Assembly: GCF_038396845.1 (NCBI RefSeq)
Contig: NZ_CP151587.1
Span: 3,570,001 to 3,634,000 of the forward strand
Length of the DNA: 64,000 nucleotides
From: Gymnodinialimonas sp. 57CJ19
GTDB lineage: Bacteria > Pseudomonadota > Alphaproteobacteria > Rhodobacterales > Rhodobacteraceae
Direction of reading: 5' to 3'
Shown: positions 41,789 to 50,241 of the stretch, one piece after another
Layout of the letters: the number at the start of each line of letters is the position of its first letter
Numbering within the stretch: the first letter of the stretch is position 1
Translations under genes and position numbers: made by a program
The notes under the pieces: model-generated
The model's database searches: none
Told to the model about the DNA's origin: nothing
Seen by the model: the letters and a program-made list of their open reading frames with translations, nothing else

Positions 41789-42922
41789 ATGTTTGAACCA
41801 GCCATCACAGGATCCGGGGTTTTCACCCCGGAGTTGAGCATTTCCAATGACGAACTCGTCGTGGCCTTCAACGCCTACGCCGACCGCTGGAACGCGGAAC
41901 ATGCCGATGCCATTGCGTCGGGCGAGGCCACCGCGATGGCCCATTCCTCTAGCGATTTCATCCTCGCGGCCTCGGGCATCGAGAGCCGCTATGTCCTTGA
42001 TAAATCTGGCCTTCTAGATCCGGAGGTGATGCACCCCTGGCTACCCGCCCGCGAAGATGATGCGCCCGGCGTGATGGCCGAAATGGGCGTGGATGCCTGC
42101 CAAAAGGCGCTGGATATGGCCGGCGTTGCGGCGGCGGACGTGGATCTGGTGATTTGCGCCGCCTCCAACCACGAACGCGCCTACCCCGCGATCGCGATCG
42201 AGATACAACAGCTTCTGGGCACCGGCGGCTTTGGCTTCGACATGAACGTCGCCTGTTCCTCGGCCACGTTTGGGATACAGGCCGCGGCCGATATGATCCG
42301 TTCAGGCTCCATCAATCGGGCGTTGGTGGTGAACCCCGAGATATGCTCCGCCCATCTGGAATGGCGCGACCGCGATTGTCACTTCATCTTTGGCGACGTC
42401 GCCACCGCCGTGTTGATCGAGCGGTCCGACCTTGCCACCGGCAGCTACTTTGCCATCAAATCCACCCGCTGCGCCACCGAGTTTTCCAACAACATCCGCA
42501 ACAACAACGGATTCCTGCGCCGCACCCGCGAAGGCCAGATGGACGACCGCCGCGACATGCAGTTCATGCAGAATGGGCGCAAAGTGTTTAAGGAAGTGTT
42601 GCCGATGGTCTCGAAACATATCGCCGAGCATATGGAGGCCGAGGGCGTTACCGCCGATGATTTGAAGCGTCTTTGGCTGCATCAGGCCAACAAGACGATG
42701 AATGATTACATTGGCAAAAAGGTTCTAGGCAGGGTGCCGGAAGACGGCGAGCAGCCCAATATCCTGCAAGACTACGCCAACACCTCTTCCGCCGGGTCGA
42801 TCATCGCTTTTTCCAAATACTCCAATGACATGGAAGCCGGTGACACGGGCCTGATCTGCTCGTTCGGGGCGGGCTATTCGGTGGGGTCGGTGATCTTGCA
42901 GAAGGTCGCACAGGCGGGCTGA
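41789..42922 (+). CDS. 3-oxoacyl-ACP synthase III family protein (FabH-like)
   Basis: A 377-residue thiolase-fold condensing enzyme. The catalytic Cys is in NVACSSATF (C156), the His in WLHQANKTM and the Asn in DYANTSSAGS, the triad of KAS III. It is about 50 residues longer than housekeeping FabH and has an unusual N-terminal region (ISNDELVVAFNAYADRWN). Start ATG 41789 is preceded by GGGAGAG. The next gene, nine bases on, is LpxL-like, so the two may extend and transfer an acyl chain onto an unknown acceptor. Confidence 0.85.
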   Translation: MFEPAITGSGVFTPELSISNDELVVAFNAYADRWNAEHADAIASGEATAMAHSSSDFILAASGIESRYVLDKSGLLDPEVMHPWLPAREDDAPGVMAEMGVDACQKALDMAGVAAADVDLVICAASNHERAYPAIAIEIQQLLGTGGFGFDMNVACSSATFGIQAAADMIRSGSINRALVVNPEICSAHLEWRDRDCHFIFGDVATAVLIERSDLATGSYFAIKSTRCATEFSNNIRNNNGFLRRTREGQMDDRRDMQFMQNGRKVFKEVLPMVSKHIAEHMEAEGVTADDLKRLWLHQANKTMNDYIGKKVLGRVPEDGEQPNILQDYANTSSAGSIIAFSKYSNDMEAGDTGLICSFGAGYSVGSVILQKVAQAG

Positions 42923-42931
42923 AGGGGCGTC

Positions 42932-43855
42932 ATGGGCTTCGCTGCCACCAAAGATCGGACCTTTGCGGTTTATGACAAAGTGTCAGGCTGGATCGCCCGC
43001 CGTCCGGCCCCCGTCAGGCGCGCGGCCTACGGTATTTTCGGCGGGATCTTGTGGGTCGCCTACGCGCTTCCCGGCAACCTTGTGCGCCCCACGATGAAGG
43101 CGCTGGCCCGCCACGCAGGCAGCCCATCCTCTGCCAATTTGTTCCACGGCTTCGTGCGCAGATTTATCGCGGGCACCGATATGACGGAACAGGTGCGCCA
43201 CGGTTTCGGCGCGACGCTCGACGGCGCGTTAACCATTCCCGACAAAGAGCGGCTTGACGCCTATCTGGCCAACGGCGGCCTCTTTCTGGCGCTGCCGCAT
43301 CTGCACGCCTCCCTCGCCATGACGCGCTGTTTGGCCCAATCCTACGACATTCTGGCGGTCGTCAGCCTGACCCGAAACGCCAGCCGGGCCGAGGCGCAAA
43401 AGGCGCTTTACGCGCAGGTTGATGGTGATTTTCTGGACGCCCGCAACGAAGAACCGGCCAAAGTGGCGCGCAGCATCCTGAAAGCGTTGAAGGCGGGCAA
43501 GATCGTGGTCGGCACCGTGGACCGCATCCAGAAGGCCCCGCTAACCGCCTACGACAAGGAAAACGACGTGGTCCGAGTCGAGGCGTTTGGCCAGCCTGTG
43601 GGCTACGGCGGCTGGCCCACGCGCTTTGCCGCCAAGGCCGGCGCACCGCTGGTTCCGGCCATGGTCACCCAAGACGCGGGCGGCGGCATTTCCTTGATCC
43701 TGGGGGACGCCACCGTGCCCACAGGCGACGTGCCGCAAGCCACGCAGGTCTGGGTTTCCGAATTGGAACGGTTGGTTAAGGCACACCCCGAAGAATGGGC
43801 CTTTTCCCTAGACAAGCATTGGTCACGGATCGTGCAGGCCGATCCGCCGCAGTAG
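42932..43855 (+). CDS. LpxL/HtrB-like acyltransferase
   Basis: A 307-residue protein related to lipid A lauroyl/myristoyl acyltransferases, with GGLFLALPHLHASLAMTR at the expected active-site region and VGTVDRIQKAP plus PTRFAAKAGAPLVPAMV later. The family motif HX4D/E is not seen: neither His of HLHASLAM has an acid five residues on. It may be a divergent or non-catalytic member, or a different acyltransferase. GAAGGGG precedes the ATG, and the spacing to the FabH-like gene indicates one operon. Confidence 0.7.
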   Translation: MGFAATKDRTFAVYDKVSGWIARRPAPVRRAAYGIFGGILWVAYALPGNLVRPTMKALARHAGSPSSANLFHGFVRRFIAGTDMTEQVRHGFGATLDGALTIPDKERLDAYLANGGLFLALPHLHASLAMTRCLAQSYDILAVVSLTRNASRAEAQKALYAQVDGDFLDARNEEPAKVARSILKALKAGKIVVGTVDRIQKAPLTAYDKENDVVRVEAFGQPVGYGGWPTRFAAKAGAPLVPAMVTQDAGGGISLILGDATVPTGDVPQATQVWVSELERLVKAHPEEWAFSLDKHWSRIVQADPPQ

Positions 43856-43860
43856 CGCGA

Positions 43861-44346
43861 TCAGGCGCGGCTGTCGGCCTCCAGGCGTAGCTTCATCTCT
43901 ACCAGAACCTTCTGAAGTTCCAGCGTTTCTTCCAGCAAGCGCCGGGTCTCATTCACCGAAATCACGCCGTCCTCTATGGATCGCTGATACTCTGCCATCA
44001 GCACCGCGAACTTCTGGCTCAGCGCAATCACGTTGTTATTCACGCTGCCCATGTTGTCGCCGCGCACCTCGTTGCGGCGGTCCGACCCGTAAGACATCTG
44101 CCCGCCGTTCAGCTCGGCCAGCGCCGCTGTGACGTGGGGAAAGCTCGACGCGGCCTCAAGCGCGGCCACGGCATCCACGGGCATGAAACGATCCGCATGT
44201 TCATCGGACTCCGAGAAATAGCGCCCCAGCGTCGCCTTGGACCGCCCGGTCAACTCACACGCCGCCGCGTAGCCTACATCCTTGATCAAACGCTCGGTGT
44301 GGCGCTTCAGGTATCCACGCGCCGTAATGTTGTCCGTACCACTCAT
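43861..44346 (-). CDS. HTH-like DNA-binding protein of unknown role
   Basis: A 161-residue protein. The N-terminal GYLKRHTERLIKDVGYAAACELTGRSKATLGRYFSE has the helix-turn-helix look of phage or Fis-like regulators (ELTGRSKATLGRY as recognition region). Residues 100-161 form a predicted coiled coil (VNETRRLLEETLELQKVLVEMKLRLEADSRA), probably for oligomerisation. No phage genes adjoin it. Target unknown. Confidence 0.55.
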   Translation of the reverse strand: MSGTDNITARGYLKRHTERLIKDVGYAAACELTGRSKATLGRYFSESDEHADRFMPVDAVAALEAASSFPHVTAALAELNGGQMSYGSDRRNEVRGDNMGSVNNNVIALSQKFAVLMAEYQRSIEDGVISVNETRRLLEETLELQKVLVEMKLRLEADSRA

Positions 44347-44441
44347 ACTCGACCAATCCTTTTCGTCCCGTTAACAGAACCCGCTTTCGGGTCACCCGTC
44401 AACGTCTTGCCAGCGCTCGTGACTTGGGCCAAACCACGGGA

Positions 44442-45032
44442 ATGGCCAAGCTATATTTTAACTACTCCACCATGAACGCGGGCAAATCGACCCTGCTGTT
44501 GCAAGCCTCCTACAATTATATTGAACGGGGCATGCAAACCTATCTGTTAACCGCGAATTTCGACGATCGCGCGGGTATGGGCAAGATCGGGTCGCGCATC
44601 GGGATCGAGGCCGAAGCCGATACCTACACCCAAGCCGATGATTTATTTGCCAAGATCCGGGCGCGTCTGGAAACCGGCCCCTGCGCCTGCGTGCTGATCG
44701 ACGAGGCCCAATGGATGACCCGAGAGCAGGTTTGGCAACTGGCCCGCGCCGTGGATGATCTGGGCGTGCCCGTCATGGCCTACGGCTTGCGCGTCGATTT
44801 CAGGGGAGAGCTTTTCCCCGGTTCCGCCGCCCTTTTGGCGCTGGCCGACGAAATGCGAGAGGTCCGCACAATCTGCCACTGTGGCAAAAAGGCCAACATG
44901 GTGATCCGCGTCGATGAGAATGGCGACGCCGTGGCCGAGGGCGCGCAGATCGAGGTGGGCGGCAATGACCGCTACATCAGCCTGTGCCGCAAACATTTCC
45001 GCGAAGCGATTGGTGATGCACCGGGCAATTAG
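44442..45032 (+). CDS. tdk: Thymidine kinase
   Basis: A 196-residue type II thymidine kinase for salvage of thymidine. The P-loop STMNAGKST (about residue 9), DEAQWM as Walker B, the lasso region, and the zinc ribbon CHCGKK plus a late Cys-x2-His (CRKH) are present. The ATG at 44442 starts MAKLYFNYSTMNAGKS; an earlier TTG is unnecessary. The next 183 bases (45033-45215) carry no gene. Confidence 0.93.
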   Translation: MAKLYFNYSTMNAGKSTLLLQASYNYIERGMQTYLLTANFDDRAGMGKIGSRIGIEAEADTYTQADDLFAKIRARLETGPCACVLIDEAQWMTREQVWQLARAVDDLGVPVMAYGLRVDFRGELFPGSAALLALADEMREVRTICHCGKKANMVIRVDENGDAVAEGAQIEVGGNDRYISLCRKHFREAIGDAPGN

Positions 45033-45215
45033 GATTGGCCTGAAAGCCCTGCCCTGGGTGGGGATGGCGCGGTTCGGCGCGGCAGGGATATTTCGCTGAC
45101 CTCAGCTTTGACGGCTGCATGGCCCGATGGACCTGCGGCTCCGGCCAAGACAGCACCTGCGCGGCGAATTGAGACAGCTGCGAGGAGAGCCTGAAAGGGC
45201 TCGACGAGGGGCGCG

Positions 45216-46166
45216 TTACACGGCGTTGGGCGCAGCCCGGCCCTCGGCCACGGCAATCACATTATCCAGCGCCATACGGCCCATATCTTCGCGCACTTCC
45301 AGCGCCGCCGTGCCCAGATGCGGCAACAGCGTCACGTTCTCCATCGCCCGCAGGGCGTCGGGCACCAGCGGCTCATGTTCATACACATCCAGGCCCGCGC
45401 CCGCGATCTTCCCGGCTTCCAACGCGGCAATCAGCGCCGCCTCATCCACCACATCCCCGCGAGAGATATTCACCAGCACCCCGGAAGGCTTCATCGCCGC
45501 AAACTGCGCCGCCCCCATCAGGTGCCGCGTCTGTGCGCCGCCGGGCGTGGCCAGAACCACCACGTCGGCCAGGGCCAAAGCCTCCGCCATCGGCATCTGT
45601 TCCGCCGGGAAATCCATCTGCTTTTCAGACCGGTTCACATAGACGATCCGGCAGCCGAACCCAAAGTGGCAGCGCCGCGAAATCGCTTGCCCAATCCGGC
45701 CCATGCCGACAATGCACACGGTCTTGCCGCTAAAGTGCATCCCCAGCATTTGCACTGGATGCCACCCGTCCCAGGCGCCCGCGCGCACCATCCGTTCGCC
45801 TTCGCCCGCGCGCCGTGCCGTCATCAGGATCAGCGTCAGGGCAATGTCAGCGGTCGCATCGGTCACCGCGCCCGGCGTGTTGGATACCGCCACGCCCGCC
45901 GCACGGGCTGCATCCACGTCGATATGGTTATAGCCCACCCCGAAGTTCGCCAGCACCTTTGCGCGGGGCTTTCCGGCGGCCTCAAAGGCGGGGGCCTGAA
46001 AGGCATCCCCAAGGCTCGGCAGGATCAGGTCGTAATCGCGCAGAGCCGCCACGCATTCGGCGTGGTCCATCGGTTGCGTCGTCGTGCGACAGGTCACGTC
46101 AAACCGTGCCTCTGCGTCGGCCATGACGGTTTCAGGCAAGCGGCGGGAAATCAGGAGGCTCAGCAA
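45216..46166 (-). CDS. D-2-hydroxyacid dehydrogenase (glyoxylate/hydroxypyruvate reductase-like)
   Basis: A 316-residue NAD(P)-dependent enzyme. Landmarks are GVGYNHIDVDAARAAGVAVSNTPG, the Rossmann GMGRIGQAISRR with NRS after it (NADP preference is suggested by the Asn-Arg-Ser), SRGDVVDE, and the catalytic PHLGTA. The start is TTG at 46166, seven bases inside the csaA end, indicating coupling. Last gene of a proC-csaA-dehydrogenase unit. Confidence 0.88.
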   Translation of the reverse strand: MLSLLISRRLPETVMADAEARFDVTCRTTTQPMDHAECVAALRDYDLILPSLGDAFQAPAFEAAGKPRAKVLANFGVGYNHIDVDAARAAGVAVSNTPGAVTDATADIALTLILMTARRAGEGERMVRAGAWDGWHPVQMLGMHFSGKTVCIVGMGRIGQAISRRCHFGFGCRIVYVNRSEKQMDFPAEQMPMAEALALADVVVLATPGGAQTRHLMGAAQFAAMKPSGVLVNISRGDVVDEAALIAALEAGKIAGAGLDVYEHEPLVPDALRAMENVTLLPHLGTAALEVREDMGRMALDNVIAVAEGRAAPNAV

Positions 46167-46498
46167 AGGCGCTCTCCATTCGTGACGCCTTGATCCGGCC
46201 CCACCAACACAATCCCGCCGTCCGCGTCATGGAGCCCAAGGATCAGCACTTCCGAGCGTACCGGCCCGATCTGACGCGGAGGGAAATTCACCACCCCCAT
46301 GACCTGTTTGCCCACAAGGCGCTCAGGCGTGTAATGGGCCGTGATCTGAGCCGAGGATTTTTTCTCGCCAATCTCGGCCCCGAAATCGACCCAAAGCTTG
46401 ATCGCGGGTTTGCGCGCTTCGGGGAAATCTTCCGCGCGAGTGATGGTGCCGACGCGGATATCCACGGCCATGAAGTCGTCGAAGCTGATCTCGCTCAT
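46160..46498 (-). CDS. csaA: CsaA-like tRNA-binding-domain protein
   Basis: A 112-residue protein consisting of one tRNA-binding OB fold (FMAVDIRVGTI, LVGKQVMGVVNFPPRQIGP, SEVLILG). CsaA proteins are export-related chaperones in Bacillus and may bind nucleic acid. The ATG at 46498 starts the family N-terminus; a GTG at 46510 overlapping the proC stop as GTGA is an alternative. Confidence 0.85.
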   Translation of the reverse strand: MSEISFDDFMAVDIRVGTITRAEDFPEARKPAIKLWVDFGAEIGEKKSSAQITAHYTPERLVGKQVMGVVNFPPRQIGPVRSEVLILGLHDADGGIVLVGPDQGVTNGERLC

Positions 46499-46506
46499 CG
46501 GGTCGC

Positions 46507-47316
46507 TCACTTGCGCAATTCGCGGGATCTGTGGGTCGCAGCGGCTACGGTCTTGCGCATCAAGGGGGCCAAACCGCCCTCGCCCATCAACACCTCCAGA
46601 CCGGCCTGGGTCGTCCCATTGGGAGAGGTCACATTGATCCGCAATTGTTCCGGTGTTTCAACGGCTTGCTCCGCCAAGGCCCCGGCACCCGCAACGGTGG
46701 CTTTCGCCAGTTGCATCGCCATTTCCGCCGGCAGGCCTTCGGCACGGGCGGCAGCGGCGAGCGTATCAATCATGTAGAAGATATACGCAGGCCCAGAGCC
46801 TGAAATCCCCGTGACCGCATCAATCTGGTTCTCGTTCGTCAAGCGCACCACCTGGCCGATGGCCAACAACATGCCTTCGGCCATGTCCAAATCGTCCGGG
46901 GTCGTCTCAGAATTGCCCACAATCGCCGTGATCCCCTTGCCCACCGCAGCAGGCGTATTCGGCATGGAGCGGACAACCCGCGTACCCGCCCCGAAGGCTT
47001 GCTCGTAGACTTGAATGGTCGTGCCCGCAGCCACCGACAAAATCAGCGTCTCGCCGCCCCCAAACCGGGCCACCTGCGGCAGCGCGTCCTGCATCATCTG
47101 AGGCTTCACCGCGATCATCAAGACCGCAGGGCTCTCTGGCAAATCCCCGTTGATCGACACGCCCGTGCCTTGCAGCCACTCGGACGGATTGGGGTCGATG
47201 ATGTGGACCGCTTCCGCCGATAGACCTTCCGCCAGCCATCCCTGCAACATCGCAGAGCCCATCTTGCCACAGCCAAGCATCACCAGCCCACGGCTGTTAA
47301 TCAGTGTCATATCCAT
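46507..47316 (-). CDS. proC: Pyrroline-5-carboxylate reductase
   Basis: A 269-residue enzyme making proline from pyrroline-5-carboxylate with NAD(P)H. The Rossmann motif is MLGCGKMGSAML, the NADP-side VKPQMM and VRSMPNTPA are typical, and ISGSGPAYIF and TSPNGTTQAGLE form the substrate side. Full length. YbjN lies upstream on the same strand with a 153-base gap. Confidence 0.95.
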   Translation of the reverse strand: MDMTLINSRGLVMLGCGKMGSAMLQGWLAEGLSAEAVHIIDPNPSEWLQGTGVSINGDLPESPAVLMIAVKPQMMQDALPQVARFGGGETLILSVAAGTTIQVYEQAFGAGTRVVRSMPNTPAAVGKGITAIVGNSETTPDDLDMAEGMLLAIGQVVRLTNENQIDAVTGISGSGPAYIFYMIDTLAAAARAEGLPAEMAMQLAKATVAGAGALAEQAVETPEQLRINVTSPNGTTQAGLEVLMGEGGLAPLMRKTVAAATHRSRELRK

Positions 47317-47469
47317 AAACGCTTCCCCCGGGCACCAAATGGGTGCTTGTCACCGGGCCTAGAGTGCCAGTGTCCAGAGGGCAGGAAAAGGGGCGCGGGT
47401 GACGCGCGTGGGAAGTGTTGCTTAAACGTTCCGCCTGTGCGGCCCGAGCGTGGCGAGGGGCGGTTAAGC

Positions 47470-47973
47470 CTATGCGCGGCCGTAGGTTTCGGCGATTGCG
47501 ACTTCCATCGCCTGCTCGGGCGTGTTGTCAGACCACAGCGCCAATTGGAACGCGGGGTAATAGCGTTCCGAGGCCACAACGGCGGCCTCCACCATGCAAG
47601 CAATCTGATCGGCCGAGGCCAGTTGCTCGCCCGCCAGCACCAGGCCGTAACGGTAAACCATCAGTTTCTGCGAGGCCCAATAGGTAAACGCACCCGCCCA
47701 ACAGCGGTCGTTCACAAGGTTCATCGCCTCGTAGAGTTTCGGCAGGGTGCCTTCGGGCGGCTCCATATCGAAGGTGCAGATCATCCGCAGCGTTTCGTCG
47801 TACGAGGACCACGCAAGGGTAATGGAGTAACTGCGCCATTGCCCTTCGATCGACATCGCAATCTGGTCGTCCGCGATGCGGTCAAAGTCCCATGCGTGAT
47901 GGGCGGCCAGAGTTTCCACTATATCAATGGGGTGCAACTCATCGAAATCGACGTATTGTTCAGCGTGCGACAT
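47470..47973 (-). CDS. YbjN domain protein
   Basis: A 167-residue YbjN family (PF10722-type) protein: HPIDIVETLAAHHAWDFDR, TLAWSSYDETLRMICTFDM, LVNDRCWAGAFTYW, and a C-terminal helix ending AETYGRA. The fold resembles type III secretion chaperones; the function is unknown and it is nearly always next to proC in this group of bacteria. Its upstream 300 bases carry DnaA-box-like sites. Confidence 0.85.
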   Translation of the reverse strand: MSHAEQYVDFDELHPIDIVETLAAHHAWDFDRIADDQIAMSIEGQWRSYSITLAWSSYDETLRMICTFDMEPPEGTLPKLYEAMNLVNDRCWAGAFTYWASQKLMVYRYGLVLAGEQLASADQIACMVEAAVVASERYYPAFQLALWSDNTPEQAMEVAIAETYGRA

Positions 47974-48166
47974 AGCCCCAAACCCCTTCAGGTCGGCAGC
48001 CCTCGTGCCCTTGGTAGTTCCTACCTAATTGGCCACGACGGCTTGGTGTCTTTCCTAGGGCTTGGCTGCTCGGCCTCAATCCCTACGAAATATGGTGATC
48101 CTTCGGGGACTCCCTGTAAAGAAGTATTTTTGTTGAGGAAATAGGGCCGAGTCGCGAATTCTGCGG

Positions 48167-48240
48167 TTAACCACAAGATATTGTGATTTTGTCAAGACGA
48201 TCCACAAGTCCGTGAGTTATCCACAGATTTATGTGCATAA
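48167..48240. promoter_or_regulatory. DnaA-box cluster in a 300-bp gap
   Basis: Within 74 bases: TTAACCACA (48167-48175), CGATCCACA (48198-48206), a perfect TTATCCACA (48217-48225) and TGTGCATAA (48232-48240, reverse of TTATGCACA). The surroundings are AT-richer than the window (GATATTGTGATTTTG). This could be a replication origin, a DnaA-titrating site or a DnaA-controlled promoter of YbjN. No dnaA, dnaN, parA or repABC genes are near. Confidence 0.5.
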
Positions 48241-48273
48241 CCGCTGAGCAAATTGTGAGTAAGTTTTTCGCGC

Positions 48274-48852
48274 CTACTCCGCCGCAACCCGCGATATCGT
48301 CCCCAAAAGGTCATGCAAATCGCGCCGCTGACCTGCTGTGAGGCCGGATTTCTCGACCTCCACCAACGGAACGCCGGCCTGGTCGCACACCGCTCGCTTT
48401 ACGGCATCTCGCGCCTTGGCGTCGCCCTGATAGTGGCCTGAGCCTTGGTATTCAATAACGCAACACGCCATCCAATCCGCGTCAACGATAAGGAAATCGA
48501 CACGCTTGGGGTTGAACGCGTTGAAAACGGTTTGCCACTTGGACGGCGGCATCCCCTTTCGATCGAGGCGCAGAAACTCTCCCATCGAGACCTGAGCCAA
48601 AAGAGTATGTGAACCGCTTTGCCGGACAATGTCCGCCAAGGCCCGATGCACGGCGCGCTCGGATTGGTTGAGCACCGGCACCGCGCGGACCGGGGCGCGA
48701 CGGATCGCGCGGAGAACTTGCCTTGAATTGGACCGCGGCCGCCGACGCCGCGACGTGCCCCCCAGTAGGAGGCAAACAAAGGCAACACCCAAGGCGGCAT
48801 AAACGGCAACGGGCATTTCAATAGCGAATGGAAGAAGATCAGAGAGGTCCAT
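48274..48852 (-). CDS. DUF2726 family protein
   Basis: A 192-residue protein with one N-terminal membrane helix (VAVYAALGVAFVCLLLGG), an Arg-rich stretch, and a DUF2726 domain: LNQSERAVHRALADIV, FNAFNPKRVDFLIVD, CCVIEYQGSGHYQ, and DAVKRAVCDQAGVPLVEV. The Asp in KRVDFLIVD and Glu in IEYQG recall a nuclease-fold core, as reported for related domains. Function is unproven. Confidence 0.75.
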   Translation of the reverse strand: MDLSDLLPFAIEMPVAVYAALGVAFVCLLLGGTSRRRRPRSNSRQVLRAIRRAPVRAVPVLNQSERAVHRALADIVRQSGSHTLLAQVSMGEFLRLDRKGMPPSKWQTVFNAFNPKRVDFLIVDADWMACCVIEYQGSGHYQGDAKARDAVKRAVCDQAGVPLVEVEKSGLTAGQRRDLHDLLGTISRVAAE

Positions 48853-48923
48853 AGCGAACCGATTTCATGACAGATTGGCAAAAGTTTGACGCATCGGCCG
48901 CACTCTTGCCTGCAACCATGAAA

Positions 48924-48950
48924 AAAGCCGCCTCGGTCAGAGGCGGCTTT
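48924..48950 (-). terminator. Rho-independent terminator of ubiK
   Basis: Perfect 11-bp stem AAAGCCGCCTC / GAGGCGGCTTT with a five-base loop; on the minus strand a T6 run follows. It lies 24 bases after the ubiK stop. Confidence 0.85.
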
Positions 48951-48973
48951 AAATACTGCGGTCAGGCAGAGGC

Positions 48974-49213
48974 TTACTTACCTTCCAGCGCGTCCAGACG
49001 GGCTTTGAGCACCTCATTCTCTTCGCGGGCCTTTTGGGCCATGGCGCGGACGGCGTCGAATTCTTCGCGGGTCACAAGGTTCCGGTTCGCCAACCAGCGA
49101 TCCATCATGCCGTTCATCGCAGTCTCGGCCTCGTCCTTGGCGCCTTGGGCCACGCCCATGGCGTTGGTCATCAGCTGGCTGAGGTCGTCCATTACTTTAT
49201 TGCGGGTTTGCAT
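48974..49213 (-). CDS. ubiK: Accessory factor UbiK family protein
   Basis: A 79-residue protein of the BMFP/UbiK family: DDLSQLMTNAMGVAQGAKDEAETAMNGMMDRW then a coiled coil EFDAVRAMAQKAREENEVLKARLDALEG. UbiK assists aerobic ubiquinone synthesis with UbiJ and can associate with membranes. The ATG at 49213 follows AGGAG. Divergent from lgt with about 100 bases between. Confidence 0.88.
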   Translation of the reverse strand: MQTRNKVMDDLSQLMTNAMGVAQGAKDEAETAMNGMMDRWLANRNLVTREEFDAVRAMAQKAREENEVLKARLDALEGK

Positions 49214-49311
49214 CGGCGGGCTCCTACTTCTGTTGTGATGGATATGGGCGTTGGCCGCACAGGTATCAAGGTTGACAACGTCGCAGCAGCCCCCCACCCA
49301 AGGGGGAAAAT

Positions 49312-50241
49312 GTGACCGCGAGGCCCCTTCATATGCACGCCATTCCTTTCCCGCCGCTCTCGCCCGAGTTGTTCGAGATATCCCTTGGCAACTCCACCTT
49401 CGCGCTGCGCTGGTATGCGCTGGCCTATCTGGCGGGGTTGGGGCTTGGCTGGTGGGTCATCATGCGCGCCTGCAAACGGCCCGAGTTGTGGCCCCACGAC
49501 ACGCCGCCGATGCTGCCCGAGAAGGTGGAGGGCCTGCTGACGGCGGTTGTCATCGGCGTGATCCTGGGCGGGCGGCTTGGCTACGTCGCCTTTTATCAAC
49601 CGGGCTACTATCTGGAAAACCCCGGCCTGATCCTACAGGTCTGGCAGGGCGGCATGTCATTCCATGGCGGGCTTCTGGGGGTGACGATTGCGGCGTTGAT
49701 CTTCTGCCGGATCAACAAAGCGCCGCCGTTGCAGGTGGCCGATGCCATGGCGATGGTGGTGGGCTTTGGCCTGCTGTTCGGGCGTTTGGCGAACTTCGTG
49801 AACGCAGAGCTGTGGGGCCGCGCCTCGGACGCGCCATGGGCGGTGATCTTTCCGGGGACGGCGGCACAGGATTGCGCGGGGCCGGAAGGGTTGGTGAATT
49901 ACCTGGGCGCGACGGTCTGCGCGCGCCATCCCTCGCAGCTTTATGAGGCGGCATTGGAAGGCGCCTTGCTGCTGGCCGTCGTGTTGACGCTGGCCTTCAA
50001 GGCCGGATGGCTGAAACGCCCCGGCGCGATCACGGGCATGTTCCTGCTGATCTACGGCGCGTCGCGCTATCTGGTGGAGTTCTTCCGCCAGCCCGACGAG
50101 CAATTCACAGGCCCCGACAACCCCATCGGCTACGCGCTGGCGCTATCGCCCGAGGTGGGCCTGACCATGGGGCAGATCCTGACGATCCCCATGGTTCTTG
50201 TGGGTATATGGTTAATTCTGAGGGCAAAACGTGTCGCTTAA
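49312..50241 (+). CDS. lgt: Prolipoprotein diacylglyceryl transferase
   Basis: A 309-residue inner-membrane enzyme (about seven helices) that attaches diacylglycerol to the lipobox cysteine of lipoproteins such as those in this window. The Lgt signature around GGRLGYVAFY and GLLFGRLANFVNAELWGR and the C-terminal GASRYLVEFFRQPDEQ are present. Start GTG 49312 follows GGGGGAA; ATG 49333, seven codons later, is an alternative. It overlaps the next gene by 11 bases. Confidence 0.93.
   Translation: MTARPLHMHAIPFPPLSPELFEISLGNSTFALRWYALAYLAGLGLGWWVIMRACKRPELWPHDTPPMLPEKVEGLLTAVVIGVILGGRLGYVAFYQPGYYLENPGLILQVWQGGMSFHGGLLGVTIAALIFCRINKAPPLQVADAMAMVVGFGLLFGRLANFVNAELWGRASDAPWAVIFPGTAAQDCAGPEGLVNYLGATVCARHPSQLYEAALEGALLLAVVLTLAFKAGWLKRPGAITGMFLLIYGASRYLVEFFRQPDEQFTGPDNPIGYALALSPEVGLTMGQILTIPMVLVGIWLILRAKRVA

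Noticed and set aside
43861..44346. Prophage remnant suggested by a phage-like HTH protein
   Set aside because: No integrase, structural or lysis genes and no att-like repeats flank it; neighbours are housekeeping genes.
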